From assembly GCA_028288305.1 (NCBI GenBank), contig JAQBOA010000052.1:1-64000 (forward strand): 64,000 bases of DNA, read 5' to 3'. This DNA comes from Mucilaginibacter sp. (GTDB lineage Bacteria > Bacteroidota > Bacteroidia > Sphingobacteriales > Sphingobacteriaceae). The position numbers were made by a program, and so were the translations under genes. Under the pieces are notes generated by a model. It was not told the DNA's origin, did no database searches, and saw nothing but the letters and a program-made list of their open reading frames with translations. This document shows positions 1 through 9,040 of this stretch, in pieces. Position 1 is the first letter of the stretch. Every line of letters starts with the position of its first letter.

Positions 1-137
1 ACCGAAGAGGCAAATAATTTAGACAGTTCGTGAATATTTCCCTGCCTGATGAGCTCTGCAATTTTGTCTATAGGATCCGCAAAACAAGTTACAGGAGCTA
101 TAAAAAAAAGAAGCATTTGCAGGTAAAAAAGTTTCAT
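1..137 (-). CDS. DUF4783-like secreted protein, 5' part only
   Basis: This minus-strand gene starts with ATG at 137 and runs off the left edge, so only about 45 residues are visible. The visible part has a signal peptide (MKLFYLQMLLFFIAPVTCFA) followed by a sequence beginning DPIDKIAELIRQGN. That arrangement resembles small periplasmic DUF4783 proteins of Bacteroidota, whose role is not established. It is divergent from gpmI. The family assignment rests on the short N-terminus from memory and is tentative; that it is a secreted protein is much surer. Confidence 0.6.
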   Translation of the reverse strand, partial: MKLFYLQMLLFFIAPVTCFADPIDKIAELIRQGNIHELSKLFASS

Positions 138-263
138 AGTAACTATTAGACAAGGTTATTAAACGAGGGTTACAAAAAAATAGTTTAGGTAATATCAACT
201 ACTAGCATTTAATCATAAATATAAAATTAAATTAATAACATTACCATATTTAAACGTTGCCTT

Positions 264-271
264 TATATTTG
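264..271 (+). promoter_or_regulatory. Bacteroidota -7 promoter box of gpmI
   Basis: TATATTTG matches the Bacteroidota -7 consensus TAnnTTTG exactly. It ends only four bases before the GTG start of gpmI at 276, so transcription would begin at or next to the start codon and the mRNA would be leaderless or nearly so. No good -33 TTTG is visible at the expected distance. Confidence 0.5.
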
Positions 272-275
272 CATT

Positions 276-1799
276 GTGAAAAAACAAAAAAAAGTTGCAT
301 TAATTATTCTTGACGGCTGGGGTTATGGCCGTAATGATCAGTCGAACGCTATACTTGCGGCCCATACGCCGTTCTTTGACTCACTTTTAAAAAAATATCC
401 TAATTCAAAGCTCGAAGCTTCCGGAACAGCTGTAGGATTACCCGAAGGGCAAATGGGAAATTCCGAAGTTGGGCATATGAATTTGGGCGCAGGCCGTGTA
501 GTTTACCAGGAGCTGGGCCGTATACACAAAGCTGTTGAAGACAATGAGCTGCCTCAAAACCCTGTATTAAAGGAAGCTTTTGAGTACGCTAAAAAAAGTA
601 ACAAAGATGTTCATTTTATAGGGTTGGTTTCTGATGGGGGCGTGCATTCACATATCAGGCATATAAAAGGTTTATGTGATGCTGCGGCAGTATATAAACT
701 TGATAAGGTATTTATCCACGCTTTTTTAGATGGCCGGGATACTGATCCAAAATCTGGCGAAAGCTTCATTACTGATCTGGAGGAATATATAAAAAACTCA
801 CCTGCAAAAATCGCATCTGCAATTGGCAGGTATTATGCCATGGACAGGGATAACCGTTGGGAAAGGGTTAAGCTGGCTTATGATCTGATGGTAAATGGTA
901 TAGGTGAGCCAACAAAAAACATTGTACAGTCTATTAAAGAATCGTACCTGAAAGATGTAACCGACGAGTTTATTAAACCCATTGTACGGGTCGATGAAAA
1001 CGACAATCCAGCGGCTGTAATAAAAGATGGTGATGTAGTAATCTGCTTTAACTTCAGGACTGACAGAGGCCGCGAAATAACTGTTGCTTTAACACAAAAG
1101 TCGTTCCCCGAATATAACATGCACCCGCTCAACCTGCATTATATCACCATGACGCCTTATGATGAAACATTTAAAAATGTAAAAGTTTTATTTGATAAGG
1201 AAGACCTGACGAAAACCTTAGGCGAAATTTTGCAGGATGCCGGTAAAAATCAGATCCGTATTGCTGAAACAGAAAAATATCCCCATGTTACCTTTTTCTT
1301 TTCAGGCGGCCGGGAAAAAGAATTTACTAACGAAAAGCGTTTAATGGTTCCATCGCCTAAAGTAGCTACTTATGACCTGCAGCCCGAAATGAGCGCAGAA
1401 GGGATACGTGATGCCATTATCCCTGAATTAAAAAGCGGCTGGGCAGATTTTATAGTACTTAATTTTGCAAATACCGATATGGTTGGTCATACAGGCGTAT
1501 TTAGTGCGGTTGTAAAGGCTGCCGAAACTGCAGATAGCTGCACAAAAGCGGTTGTTGAAACCGGATTACAAAATGGCTATTCGTTTATAATAATTGCCGA
1601 CCATGGCAATGCCGATTATATGATTAATGACGACGGAACGCCCAATACCGCCCATACAACTAACCTGGTTCCATGCATTATTATTGATGAGGATGTTAAG
1701 CAGGTAAAGGATGGCAAACTTGGTGATATCGCCCCAACGGTATTAAAAATCCTGGGTGTTGAAATTCCTGAAAAAATGACCGGGAATGTATTGGTATAA
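276..1799 (+). CDS. gpmI: 2,3-bisphosphoglycerate-independent phosphoglycerate mutase
   Basis: Cytoplasmic glycolytic enzyme that interconverts 3- and 2-phosphoglycerate using two manganese ions. The 507 residues are full length for the family. The N-terminal metal motif DGWG lies at residues 13-16, the phosphoserine nucleophile is Ser63 in GNSEVGH, and the second metal site ADHGNAD is near residue 447. The start is GTG; the next residues match the usual family N-terminus (KKVALIILDGWG), so this start is preferred. A -7 box abuts it. The last 14 bases overlap the next gene, a lipoprotein, which suggests co-transcription. Confidence 0.97.
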   Translation: MKKQKKVALIILDGWGYGRNDQSNAILAAHTPFFDSLLKKYPNSKLEASGTAVGLPEGQMGNSEVGHMNLGAGRVVYQELGRIHKAVEDNELPQNPVLKEAFEYAKKSNKDVHFIGLVSDGGVHSHIRHIKGLCDAAAVYKLDKVFIHAFLDGRDTDPKSGESFITDLEEYIKNSPAKIASAIGRYYAMDRDNRWERVKLAYDLMVNGIGEPTKNIVQSIKESYLKDVTDEFIKPIVRVDENDNPAAVIKDGDVVICFNFRTDRGREITVALTQKSFPEYNMHPLNLHYITMTPYDETFKNVKVLFDKEDLTKTLGEILQDAGKNQIRIAETEKYPHVTFFFSGGREKEFTNEKRLMVPSPKVATYDLQPEMSAEGIRDAIIPELKSGWADFIVLNFANTDMVGHTGVFSAVVKAAETADSCTKAVVETGLQNGYSFIIIADHGNADYMINDDGTPNTAHTTNLVPCIIIDEDVKQVKDGKLGDIAPTVLKILGVEIPEKMTGNVLV

Positions 1800-2346
1800 A
1801 TCAAAAATTAGTTCCATAATTTATTTAATCAGTAGTGTACTGCTGTTAACTTGTTTGTCAGCATGCAAACCTGATATAAAAGAAACCGGGTCGGCTTTAA
1901 AGTACTTTGATATCAAAGGTTATTTTACGGCCGATACCGGTCGGCTTAACAAGTTAAACACACCTGTTTTAAAAACGATTACCTATAACGGCGTAACCGA
2001 ACAGAAAACGGTATTTATAAATAATTGGGGGCTTGAGCTTGCTTTCTTTACAGGATCAGACATTAACAGGCCAGCCTGGAAAGACAGTTACCAAATAATA
2101 ACTAATAATGACTTTTTGATTTACATCGCAAAATATCCCGAACTTAAAATGCGGGAAATGATCATCAAAAAAGAAAAAGGGAAAGTTAAATGGATATTGA
2201 TCTATAACAGAACTAAAAATATCATATATCAAACTACTGAAAAGCTGAGCTATTATCCTGATTCTCTTTATATAATTTCAAAAAAACAAAGTGTGAGGTT
2301 ACTGGGTACAAATATTTACAAAGTTCAGGGAGTTATAGGGCGTTAA
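1786..2346 (+). CDS. Hypothetical lipoprotein
   Basis: A 186-residue protein whose ATG lies inside the last codons of gpmI (14-base overlap), indicating translational coupling. It has a hydrophobic signal segment ending in the lipobox LSAC at about residue 26, so it should be lipidated and membrane anchored. The rest is a soluble domain rich in beta-prone stretches with a repeated YxIxxK pattern. Lipoproteins in this position next to gpmI occur in Sphingobacteriaceae, but I do not recognise a function. Confidence 0.8.
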   Translation: MYWYKSKISSIIYLISSVLLLTCLSACKPDIKETGSALKYFDIKGYFTADTGRLNKLNTPVLKTITYNGVTEQKTVFINNWGLELAFFTGSDINRPAWKDSYQIITNNDFLIYIAKYPELKMREMIIKKEKGKVKWILIYNRTKNIIYQTTEKLSYYPDSLYIISKKQSVRLLGTNIYKVQGVIGR

Positions 2347-2442
2347 ATATTGAACACTGAATTTTGATGACGAAAAGCTTAACAATAATAAGTAACAGTC
2401 AGGTAAAAATTAAAACAAAATAATTATTTGTTACGTATCATA

Positions 2443-2480
2443 TAAAATAAATAATTACATTTAAAATAAATAATTACATT
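2443..2480. repeat. Perfect 19-bp tandem duplication
   Basis: Two adjacent identical 19-bp units (2443-2461 and 2462-2480; unit TAAAATAAATAATTACATT). They lie about 75 bp upstream of the small two-gene unit starting at 2556. They may be a regulatory duplication or replication slippage in AT-rich DNA. Confidence 0.8.
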
Positions 2481-2555
2481 CGTTTTAAATCAGCGATACA
2501 TACGATTGAAATTACATCCATGATGATCTCAATCACAAAATTAAACTAATCTATT

Positions 2556-2732
2556 ATGTTTGTTATATTATCAATACTTATTGCGATTGGCGGATTTTCA
2601 ACTGCATCCTATTTTACTATTAAAGCATATCACATCGCTAAAAAATCTGCACAGGATAAAATATCAAATCACAAAAAATATAGTGGAGCTAGTAAGCATA
2701 AGCATCAATCAAAATATGTTCTTGCTAAATAA
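2556..2732 (+). CDS. Small membrane protein, 58 aa
   Basis: A short gene starting with ATG at 2556 and ending with TAA at 2730-2732, directly followed by the ATG of the next gene (TAAATG junction). The product has one hydrophobic N-terminal helix (FVILSILIAIGGFSTASYF) and a basic, His/Lys-rich tail ending NQ-poor and positively charged, so the tail should face the cytoplasm. The exact stop-start abutment with the next gene is the main support for its being real. I do not recognise the family. Confidence 0.55.
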   Translation: MFVILSILIAIGGFSTASYFTIKAYHIAKKSAQDKISNHKKYSGASKHKHQSKYVLAK

Positions 2733-3068
2733 ATGATTGATAAGGATTATAAAAAATTCGGATTAATCATTTCAACATCACTAACCGGAACATTCGAAGC
2801 TCTAATTAATTTAATTTCAGAATTGAAATACAGATCAGTGCTAAACCCTGTTTGTATTTTATGTTCATTGCTTATAACTGTGTTTATTATGCACAGAATT
2901 AAGTGTTATAATAAGGATTTACAAATAAAAAATTTAGAGAGAGAAATGTTTGATGAGGGGACTACTTTTAAAGACTTAACAGATATTCAGCAAGAAAAAA
3001 TTGAAAAATGCAGACAAGATATAAATAAGTTAAAAAGAGAAAAAAGTAAAATAGATTACTTCTTTTAA
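2733..3068 (+). CDS. Hypothetical membrane protein with coiled-coil tail
   Basis: A 111-residue protein beginning immediately after the stop codon of the preceding small gene. It has two hydrophobic segments (about residues 9-30 and 37-55) and then a charged, Lys/Glu-rich C-terminal half predicted to form a coiled coil (about 60-105). Together with the 58-residue membrane protein upstream it probably forms a small membrane complex. I cannot assign a function. Confidence 0.6.
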   Translation: MIDKDYKKFGLIISTSLTGTFEALINLISELKYRSVLNPVCILCSLLITVFIMHRIKCYNKDLQIKNLEREMFDEGTTFKDLTDIQQEKIEKCRQDINKLKREKSKIDYFF

Positions 3069-3094
3069 TCACTTCAACTTACATTGATTTAAAA

Positions 3095-3724
3095 TTATTT
3101 GTGTGCAAACGCGTCGTCCAGTTTTTGTCTTGAAATATCGATCAATGCAGATATATCTGCCCGCCCGGGGTTGTCTTCTAAAACTTTTTCAAAATCGCTA
3201 ATGGAAGCTTTTAAAGAATTAATGCCCCGGTTTTTGTCATAAAAATGACCGCCTGCCTGCAATTTAAATATGCCATACTCGCGGTAAGCTATGCCCCGTG
3301 TTTGATAATACTTATTCTTTGTATCATTCGGATCAATAGAAATAGCTTTGGTCAAATCAAAAATTGCACCTATTAAACACTTCTCCTTGTCAGCTACCGT
3401 AAGTTGGTTGTCTTTTCCAAGGTAACTTTTCGCCCTTGCTCTATAATAATATGCTGTAGCATCTGTTGGGTTTATTGAAATCTCTTTTGTATAAGCGGCT
3501 ATTGATTTCCTGTAATTTTCACTATGGTAATAAGAATAGCCCAGCATCCACAACGCATTGGCATTAGTTGAATCTATAAGACAGGCTTTTTCCAACTGGG
3601 TTACCGCTGCTTTAAAATCGCCATCCATTAAAGCTTGCTGCCCCAATTTAAAATAGGCATTTTGAGCCGATATATTTTCAATCGAAGATATTACCAATAT
3701 AGAGATGATGATGGATAGCTTCAT
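3095..3724 (-). CDS. Secreted tetratricopeptide-repeat protein
   Basis: A 209-residue protein with an N-terminal signal peptide (about residues 1-20) and at least three TPR units: about 22-55 (YFKLGQQALMDGDFKAAVTQLEKA), 56-89 and 90-135, plus a degenerate one near 150-185. TPRs are protein-interaction scaffolds; a periplasmic location is inferred from the signal. It is convergent with the upstream pair and has no operon partner. Confidence 0.8.
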   Translation of the reverse strand: MKLSIIISILVISSIENISAQNAYFKLGQQALMDGDFKAAVTQLEKACLIDSTNANALWMLGYSYYHSENYRKSIAAYTKEISINPTDATAYYYRARAKSYLGKDNQLTVADKEKCLIGAIFDLTKAISIDPNDTKNKYYQTRGIAYREYGIFKLQAGGHFYDKNRGINSLKASISDFEKVLEDNPGRADISALIDISRQKLDDAFAHK

Positions 3725-4085
3725 CAGTGGTTTAACTTAACAAAACAGTATACAAATAACTGTTAAAGTATTAAATTATTATACTGTTTTGTTTTTTTAA
3801 CATAAAATTAAAAATTCCAAAATAAAACAAATGCGATTGTATGACTTTTTTTCATCTTAATCAATAGTTTTATAAATTTAACTAATTTTGTGCCAAATTT
3901 GTAATAGCCACATAATCAAATTATTACAACAGAAAGGTAATTGTTAATGAATATTAGCTTACATTGGCACATGTCTTGAAATATAGCATTCGAACAAGAG
4001 TTACCCTTATATAACCTGGTCTTAATATCAGATTATAAAATTAGGTGACAATATGACGTTTTTTATCATACATAAAAGGTAGTTG
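3725..4085. other. Intergenic region upstream of lon
   Basis: A 361-bp AT-rich gap between the divergent TPR gene and lon. It holds an exact -7 box, TAATTTTG at 3883-3890 on the plus strand, about 195 bp before the lon ATG, without a clear -33 partner. I saw no open reading frame, RNA gene or heat-shock inverted repeat of the CIRCE type. Confidence 0.5.
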
Positions 4086-6569
4086 ATGAGTTTTGATCCA
4101 TTTGATTTTAAAAGTGCTTTACCAGAAATAAACGAAGATTCTGAATTTTTTCCGTTGATGTCATCAGAAGATGAGGAAGAAATGAATAATGAACAGGTGC
4201 CGGAAATTTTATCAATTTTACCACTTCGAAATACAGTATTATTCCCCGGTGTGGTAATTCCTATTACCGTTGGCAGGGACAAATCAATTAAACTGATACG
4301 CGATGCTAATAAAGGCAATCGTATGATTGGGGTTGTTTCTCAACAGGATGTGGGAATTGAGGACCCATCCTTTATCCAATTGAATAAAGTAGGTACAATT
4401 GCACTGATCATTAAGATGCTGCAAATGCCTGACGGTAACACAACTGTGATACTACAGGGTAAAAAACGCTTTATTTTAAAAGATGAGGTACAAAGTGTTC
4501 CATATATAAAGGCTACTATTGAGCCTTTTAAAGAAATTAAACATAAAAACGATAAGGAATTTAAAGCAATGGTCTCTTCCATTAAGGATATGGCCATGAA
4601 CATAATTCAATTATCTCCCAATATTCCAAGCGAAGCCGGCATCGCTATACGCAATATTGAAAGCACTTCTTTTTTGATAAATTTTATTTCATCAAATATG
4701 AATGCTGACATGACGGCCAAGCAGCGTTTACTTGAAGAGCCTAATCTGCGCAACAGGGCAAACCTTGTATTAGAGCATCTTACCCTGGATTTGCAGATGC
4801 TGGAGTTAAAAAACCAGATACAGAGTAAGGTAAGGGTTGATCTTGACAAACAGCAGCGTGATTATTTTTTAAATCAGCAATTAAAAACTATACAGGAAGA
4901 ACTTGGCGGCAATTCACCCGATCTGGAAATTGACAGCTTAAAATTGCGTGCTTCAAAAAAGAAGTGGGCAAAAGAGGTGAAAGACCACTTTACAAAAGAA
5001 GTGGAAAAACTTGCCCGTACAAATCCGGCTGCGGCCGATTATTCTGTACAAATTAACTATCTGGAATTGTTGCTTGATTTGCCTTGGAGTGAGTTCACCA
5101 AGGATAACTTTGACCTTAAACGTGCTCAAAAGGTATTAGACAAAGACCATTTTGGATTAGATAAAGTAAAACAGCGTATTATTGAATACCTGGCCGTGCT
5201 AAAATTAAAGCATGATATGAAAGCGCCCATCCTTTGTTTGGTAGGGCCGCCGGGAGTTGGTAAAACATCATTAGGGAAATCAATTGCCAAAGCATTAGGC
5301 CGTAAATATGTGCGGATGGCTTTAGGAGGCATACGTGACGAGGCCGAAATAAGGGGCCATCGTAAAACCTATATCGGTGCTATGCCCGGGCGCATTATCC
5401 AATCAATTAAAAAAGCAGGAGCCGCAAACCCGGTATTTATATTGGACGAAATTGATAAAGTTGGGAATGATTTCAGAGGCGATCCATCGTCAGCTTTATT
5501 AGAAGTACTTGACCCTGAACAAAATAGTACTTTTTATGATCATTACGTAGAAGTGGATTTTGACCTTTCTAATGTGATGTTCATAGCAACAGCCAACTCT
5601 CTTAGCACTATTCAGCCGGCTTTGCTTGACCGTATGGAGATCATCGAGGTAAACGGCTATACAATCGAAGAAAAAATTGAAATTGCCAAACAGCATTTGG
5701 TTCCTAAACAACGTGAGGCTCATGGCTTAAAAACAAAAGATGTAGTCATAAAGCCCGAAATTTTAGAAAAGCTGATTGTTGATTATACCCGCGAGTCAGG
5801 TGTACGTGCATTGGAGAAAAAGATTGGATCCCTGGTTAGGGGTGTTGCAAAAAACCTTGCCATGGATGAACCTTATAACCCGGTTGTAAACAAACCAGAG
5901 GTCGAGAAAATTTTGGGTGCACCTATATATGATAAAGACTTGTACGAAGGTAACGAGGTAGCCGGTGTAGTAACCGGACTTGCATGGACGGCTGTTGGTG
6001 GCGATATTTTATTTATTGAAGCAAGTTTAAGCCCCGGTAAAGGACGACTAACCTTAACAGGCAGCCTGGGTGATGTAATGAAAGAATCTGTGTCCATCGC
6101 GCTGGCTTACTTAAGGGCACATGCTGCTCAATTCAATATTGATGTTAAACTTTTTGACCAGTGGGATATACATGTGCACGTTCCGGCAGGGGCCACACCA
6201 AAAGACGGCCCATCTGCAGGCATCACTATGTTAACTGCTTTAACATCAGCGTTCACACAGCGTAAAATTAAACCGCACCTTGCAATGACCGGCGAAATTA
6301 CCCTTAGGGGTCGTGTTTTAGCCGTTGGAGGAATAAAAGAAAAAATACTCGCCGCCAAACGGGCTAATATTAAAGAGATCATTTTATGCAAATCAAACCA
6401 GAAAGATATACTGGAAATTAAAGAAGATTATATAAAAGACCTTAATTTTCATTATGTTACCAATATGTACGAGGTAATTGAACTTGCTCTTATGGATGAA
6501 AAGGTTAAAAATCCCATTGATCTTACCGTTAAGGAAGATGTGAAATATCCCCAAAGCAGTTTGCAGTAA
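4086..6569 (+). CDS. lon: ATP-dependent protease La (Lon)
   Basis: Cytoplasmic AAA+ protease that unfolds and degrades damaged and regulatory proteins. The 827 residues show the N-terminal substrate-binding domain (about 40-240), a coiled-coil linker, the AAA+ module with Walker A GPPGVGKT (about 387-394) and Walker B (FILDEIDK, about 455), and the C-terminal serine protease domain with catalytic Ser710 in PKDGPSAG and Lys near 753 in GGIKEKILAA. The reading frame is also open to a TTG one codon earlier, but ATG at 4086 is preferred. All catalytic residues are present. Confidence 0.97.
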   Translation: MSFDPFDFKSALPEINEDSEFFPLMSSEDEEEMNNEQVPEILSILPLRNTVLFPGVVIPITVGRDKSIKLIRDANKGNRMIGVVSQQDVGIEDPSFIQLNKVGTIALIIKMLQMPDGNTTVILQGKKRFILKDEVQSVPYIKATIEPFKEIKHKNDKEFKAMVSSIKDMAMNIIQLSPNIPSEAGIAIRNIESTSFLINFISSNMNADMTAKQRLLEEPNLRNRANLVLEHLTLDLQMLELKNQIQSKVRVDLDKQQRDYFLNQQLKTIQEELGGNSPDLEIDSLKLRASKKKWAKEVKDHFTKEVEKLARTNPAAADYSVQINYLELLLDLPWSEFTKDNFDLKRAQKVLDKDHFGLDKVKQRIIEYLAVLKLKHDMKAPILCLVGPPGVGKTSLGKSIAKALGRKYVRMALGGIRDEAEIRGHRKTYIGAMPGRIIQSIKKAGAANPVFILDEIDKVGNDFRGDPSSALLEVLDPEQNSTFYDHYVEVDFDLSNVMFIATANSLSTIQPALLDRMEIIEVNGYTIEEKIEIAKQHLVPKQREAHGLKTKDVVIKPEILEKLIVDYTRESGVRALEKKIGSLVRGVAKNLAMDEPYNPVVNKPEVEKILGAPIYDKDLYEGNEVAGVVTGLAWTAVGGDILFIEASLSPGKGRLTLTGSLGDVMKESVSIALAYLRAHAAQFNIDVKLFDQWDIHVHVPAGATPKDGPSAGITMLTALTSAFTQRKIKPHLAMTGEITLRGRVLAVGGIKEKILAAKRANIKEIILCKSNQKDILEIKEDYIKDLNFHYVTNMYEVIELALMDEKVKNPIDLTVKEDVKYPQSSLQ

Positions 6570-6574
6570 AGACA

Positions 6575-6775
6575 TAAAAGTTTGCAGTATTCAGTTTTCA
6601 GTTAGCAGTTGTTAATTGCTTAATTTTAGTGGAATTCATCTGTATAAACGCTTAGCTGCAAACTGCCCGCTGTGAACTGCAAACCGTAAACTGAATGCTG
6701 CAAACTGCCTAACGCAAACCGCCAATTTAAAACTGCAAACTCAAATATAAAAACTGAAACTTTTTCATCGTAAAT
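6575..6775. repeat. Intergenic repeat family: AACTGCAAAC words
   Basis: Most of the gap between lon and the next gene is made of imperfect copies of AACTGCAAAC and close variants (near 6658, 6675, 6700 and 6730), preceded by their reverse complement (TTTGCAGT near 6580). The block can fold on itself as an imperfect long hairpin. No coding potential is apparent. Confidence 0.7.
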
Positions 6776-6836
6776 AGCGTAATACGCACTATCATAATTA
6801 AGAAATTATGGTTTTGGTTAAAAATTCCTAAGCACG

Positions 6837-7379
6837 ATGAATAAAGCCCGTATTTTAAAAACATTTTTTTTGTTTTTACTTATTTTATTATCTCATTTAC
6901 ATTTAAAAGCGCAAAGCCTTTTGGAAGATACAGTAAAGCGTGATTCATCAGCTGCTGAATCCCATAAGCCAAAAACTGTATTTCTTGAACTAGGCGGACC
7001 AGGCCTTGCCATCACTGCTAATTATGATACGCGTTTTGGTAGTGGTAGAGATAAATTTGGATTTAGAATTGGAACAGGATATTATAACACGGGTGCCAAT
7101 TCTGTATTTACAATTCCATTTCAAATAAACTATTTATACGGCAAAACCAGTAGCTTTTTAGAAATAGGCGTTGGAACAACGTTTTTATATTCAAGAGGAA
7201 GTACAAATGGCACCGTTTTTCAATTTGATAACGTAACCGGGTTTATTGGCACAGGCACAATTGGGTACCGTTACCAACAGGAAGAAGGAGGAATAAATTT
7301 TCGCATAAATTTTGTCCCGATTCTTTATGACCAGGGCCTTATTTACGGTGGCGGCCTTAGTATAGGTTATACTTTTTAG
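6837..7379 (+). CDS. Small outer-membrane beta-barrel-like protein
   Basis: A 180-residue protein with a signal peptide (about 1-25, cleavage after KAQ). The mature part has alternating hydrophobic/polar strands, e.g. VFLELGGPGLAITANYDTRF and FGFRIGTGYY, and ends in a C-terminal aromatic (GYTF), as expected of an outer-membrane barrel of about eight strands. The start is the ATG at 6837. It is followed by an intrinsic terminator at 7403-7426. Function unknown. Confidence 0.75.
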   Translation: MNKARILKTFFLFLLILLSHLHLKAQSLLEDTVKRDSSAAESHKPKTVFLELGGPGLAITANYDTRFGSGRDKFGFRIGTGYYNTGANSVFTIPFQINYLYGKTSSFLEIGVGTTFLYSRGSTNGTVFQFDNVTGFIGTGTIGYRYQQEEGGINFRINFVPILYDQGLIYGGGLSIGYTF

Positions 7380-7402
7380 CAAAATGATATATTATGAAAT
7401 GT

Positions 7403-7428
7403 AAAGCTCCGTTTTACCGGGGCTTTTG
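7403..7428 (+). terminator. Intrinsic terminator
   Basis: Stem AAAGCTCCG / CGGGGCTTT (one G-U pair) with loop TTTTAC and a T-rich 3' end. It terminates the outer-membrane-protein gene. It lies inside the possible N-terminal extension of the next reading frame, which argues that the next gene starts later, at 7457. Confidence 0.75.
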
Positions 7429-7456
7429 TTATTTTCGTATTTATATCATAAACCTG

Positions 7457-8425
7457 ATGAGATTTAAACTAATTACATTCCTGATTTGCCTGTTCAGTAC
7501 GACAAGCATATTCGCACAATCACATAGAAATGAAATTGGCGTTGAAACAGATAACGATTCCTATCTTTTGCAGGGCTCTGACAGGTATTACACAGACGGT
7601 ATTTTTTTATATTTCAGGCATGCTTTAAAGGTTAAAGCCAGTGATAGCGCCAGGTTGCGTAATAAAGTGTTAGGATTTGAAATGGGGCAAAAAATATTTA
7701 ATCCTCAAAGCGGAAGTATATATTATAACGGTGCAGATCAACCCAGGCTTATCGACCGCCCTTTTGCTGCTTACTTATATATAGGTTCTACTTTAAACTT
7801 TCTATATAAAAACGAAAGCAATTTAAAAATTGGCGCCCAGATAGGTGTTATCGGGCCTGACGCTTTTGGTAGACAAATACAGAACTATGTTCATGATAAT
7901 TTTGGCTTTTACCATCCCAGCGGCTGGCAATATCAAATAAATAACGAATTTGAGCTCAATCTGTCAGCAGAATATAACAGGTTCATAATAAGAGGTTCAT
8001 GGATTGATCTTTCATTGGCAAGCTATGCAAACTTAGGCAATGGCTTTACAGGGGAAGGGGCTGGCCCTATGGTTAGGTTAGGTTCATTTAACCAGCTTTT
8101 TAATTCGGTAAGCACACAAAGTACAACAATTGCAAATGATGTTACTAACCCTCTTCATAAGCACGAACTGTTTTTTTATTACAAACCACAGGTTAACTAT
8201 GTAGCTTATGATGCCACAATACAGGGCGGTTTGTTTGATAACCATAGCGGCCTCGAAATAACCAGGAATAAGGAACCCTTTATTTTCAGCCAGCAAGTAG
8301 GAGTTGCCTTTAGCACAGCTCGTTTTGTTTTTGATATTGCGGCTATATTCCATACCCTGGATGACAAACAAATGGTTCAGACCCATCAATGGGGTACAGT
8401 AACGGGGTTGTATAGGTTTAGATAG
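7457..8425 (+). CDS. LpxR-family (DUF2219) outer-membrane lipid A deacylase-like protein
   Basis: Frame is open from 7394, but the first 21 codons overlap a terminator and the signal peptide MRFKLITFLICLFSTTSIFAQ begins at ATG 7457. The mature protein opens with NEIGVETDNDSYLLQGSDRYYTDG, matching the conserved N-terminal strand of LpxR (Asn-Asp followed by DRYYTNG-like), and is predicted to be a 12-strand barrel ending in RFR. LpxR removes the 3'-acyloxyacyl group of lipid A in the outer membrane. Family assignment is good; substrate in this organism is inference. Confidence 0.8.
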   Translation: MRFKLITFLICLFSTTSIFAQSHRNEIGVETDNDSYLLQGSDRYYTDGIFLYFRHALKVKASDSARLRNKVLGFEMGQKIFNPQSGSIYYNGADQPRLIDRPFAAYLYIGSTLNFLYKNESNLKIGAQIGVIGPDAFGRQIQNYVHDNFGFYHPSGWQYQINNEFELNLSAEYNRFIIRGSWIDLSLASYANLGNGFTGEGAGPMVRLGSFNQLFNSVSTQSTTIANDVTNPLHKHELFFYYKPQVNYVAYDATIQGGLFDNHSGLEITRNKEPFIFSQQVGVAFSTARFVFDIAAIFHTLDDKQMVQTHQWGTVTGLYRFR

Positions 8426-8429
8426 AGAT

Positions 8430-8508
8430 CAGAGGCTGGAGTTTAGAGATTAGTTGCATTGCTGACTTTCAAAACTAACCTCTAAACTCTTATCTCTAAT
8501 CTCCACTC
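8430..8508. repeat. Convergent-gene gap with inverted repeat words
   Basis: The gap between two convergent genes is an imperfect inverted repeat: GGAGTTTAGAGATTAG on the left, and CTCTAAACTC plus CTCTAATCTCC on the right. It could serve as a bidirectional terminator but lacks a T-tract. It belongs to the group of low-complexity intergenic repeats found throughout the window. Confidence 0.6.
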
Positions 8509-8509
8509 T

Positions 8510-8920
8510 CTACTCCTCAAAATTCCTCTTCCTGTTTTCCTTTTTAACAGCATTCAGCCGTTTTTTTTCAAGCCTTGCAGCTTTAGCGGCTTTACTTACT
8601 TTGGTTACTTTTCGTATTTTGGATTTATGAAGGGCTTTCGTTAATAACAAAAATAGCCTTTCGAGCGCTTTTTCTTTATTTAAATACTGACTGCGTTCTT
8701 CATCACAAATTATCTGCACAAAGCCGTCTTTGTTAAAACGTGTTTGCAACTTCTCATTTAATAGTTCTTTTTCTTCATCGTTAAGTAATATTGAATTATT
8801 TATTGAAAATAAGAGTTCTACTTTGCTGGATACCTTGTTTACATTTTGGCCGCCTTTGCCCCCGCTCCTTGATGCTTTATAAAAAGTTTCTTTTTGCAGA
8901 TCAGCCTTATTAAAGTTCAT
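8510..8920 (-). CDS. arfB: Ribosome-rescue peptidyl-tRNA hydrolase ArfB (YaeJ)
   Basis: A release-factor-like protein of 136 residues that hydrolyses peptidyl-tRNA on stalled ribosomes. The catalytic GGQ lies at residues 23-25 within SRSGGKGGQNVNKVSS, and the Lys/Arg-rich C-terminal tail (KAAKAARLEKKRLNAVKKENRKR) that enters the empty mRNA channel is present. The frame extends to a TTG two codons upstream, but ATG at 8920 is preferred. A -7 box (TACCTTTG on the minus strand) ends three bases before that ATG, so the mRNA is probably leaderless. Confidence 0.93.
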   Translation of the reverse strand: MNFNKADLQKETFYKASRSGGKGGQNVNKVSSKVELLFSINNSILLNDEEKELLNEKLQTRFNKDGFVQIICDEERSQYLNKEKALERLFLLLTKALHKSKIRKVTKVSKAAKAARLEKKRLNAVKKENRKRNFEE

Positions 8921-8923
8921 GGT

Positions 8924-8931
8924 CAAAGGTA
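8924..8931 (-). promoter_or_regulatory. -7 promoter box of arfB
   Basis: TACCTTTG on the minus strand is an exact match to TAnnTTTG. It ends three bases before the arfB ATG at 8920, which would make the transcript leaderless. Confidence 0.5.
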
Positions 8932-9020
8932 GTTGATTAAGTTGAATGGTTGATTAAGTGAGTGGTTGTTAAATTCTAAAACAACTTAATCAACTACTCA
9001 CTTAATCAACTACTCACTAA
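8932..9020. repeat. Intergenic repeat family: CTTAATCAACTACTCA words
   Basis: Between arfB and cmk lie several copies of CTTAATCAACTACTCA and of its reverse complement (TTGATTAAGTGAGTGGTTG), giving an imperfect hairpin. Related blocks occur at 14936-15100, near 34770-34810 and near 36645-36680. Confidence 0.75.
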
Positions 9021-9040
9021 AATTTGTATTTTAGTCGCCA

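Noticed and set aside
7394..7456. N-terminal extension of the LpxR-like gene
   Set aside because: Overlaps the upstream terminator and would put a non-signal stretch before the signal peptide; ATG 7457 is chosen.
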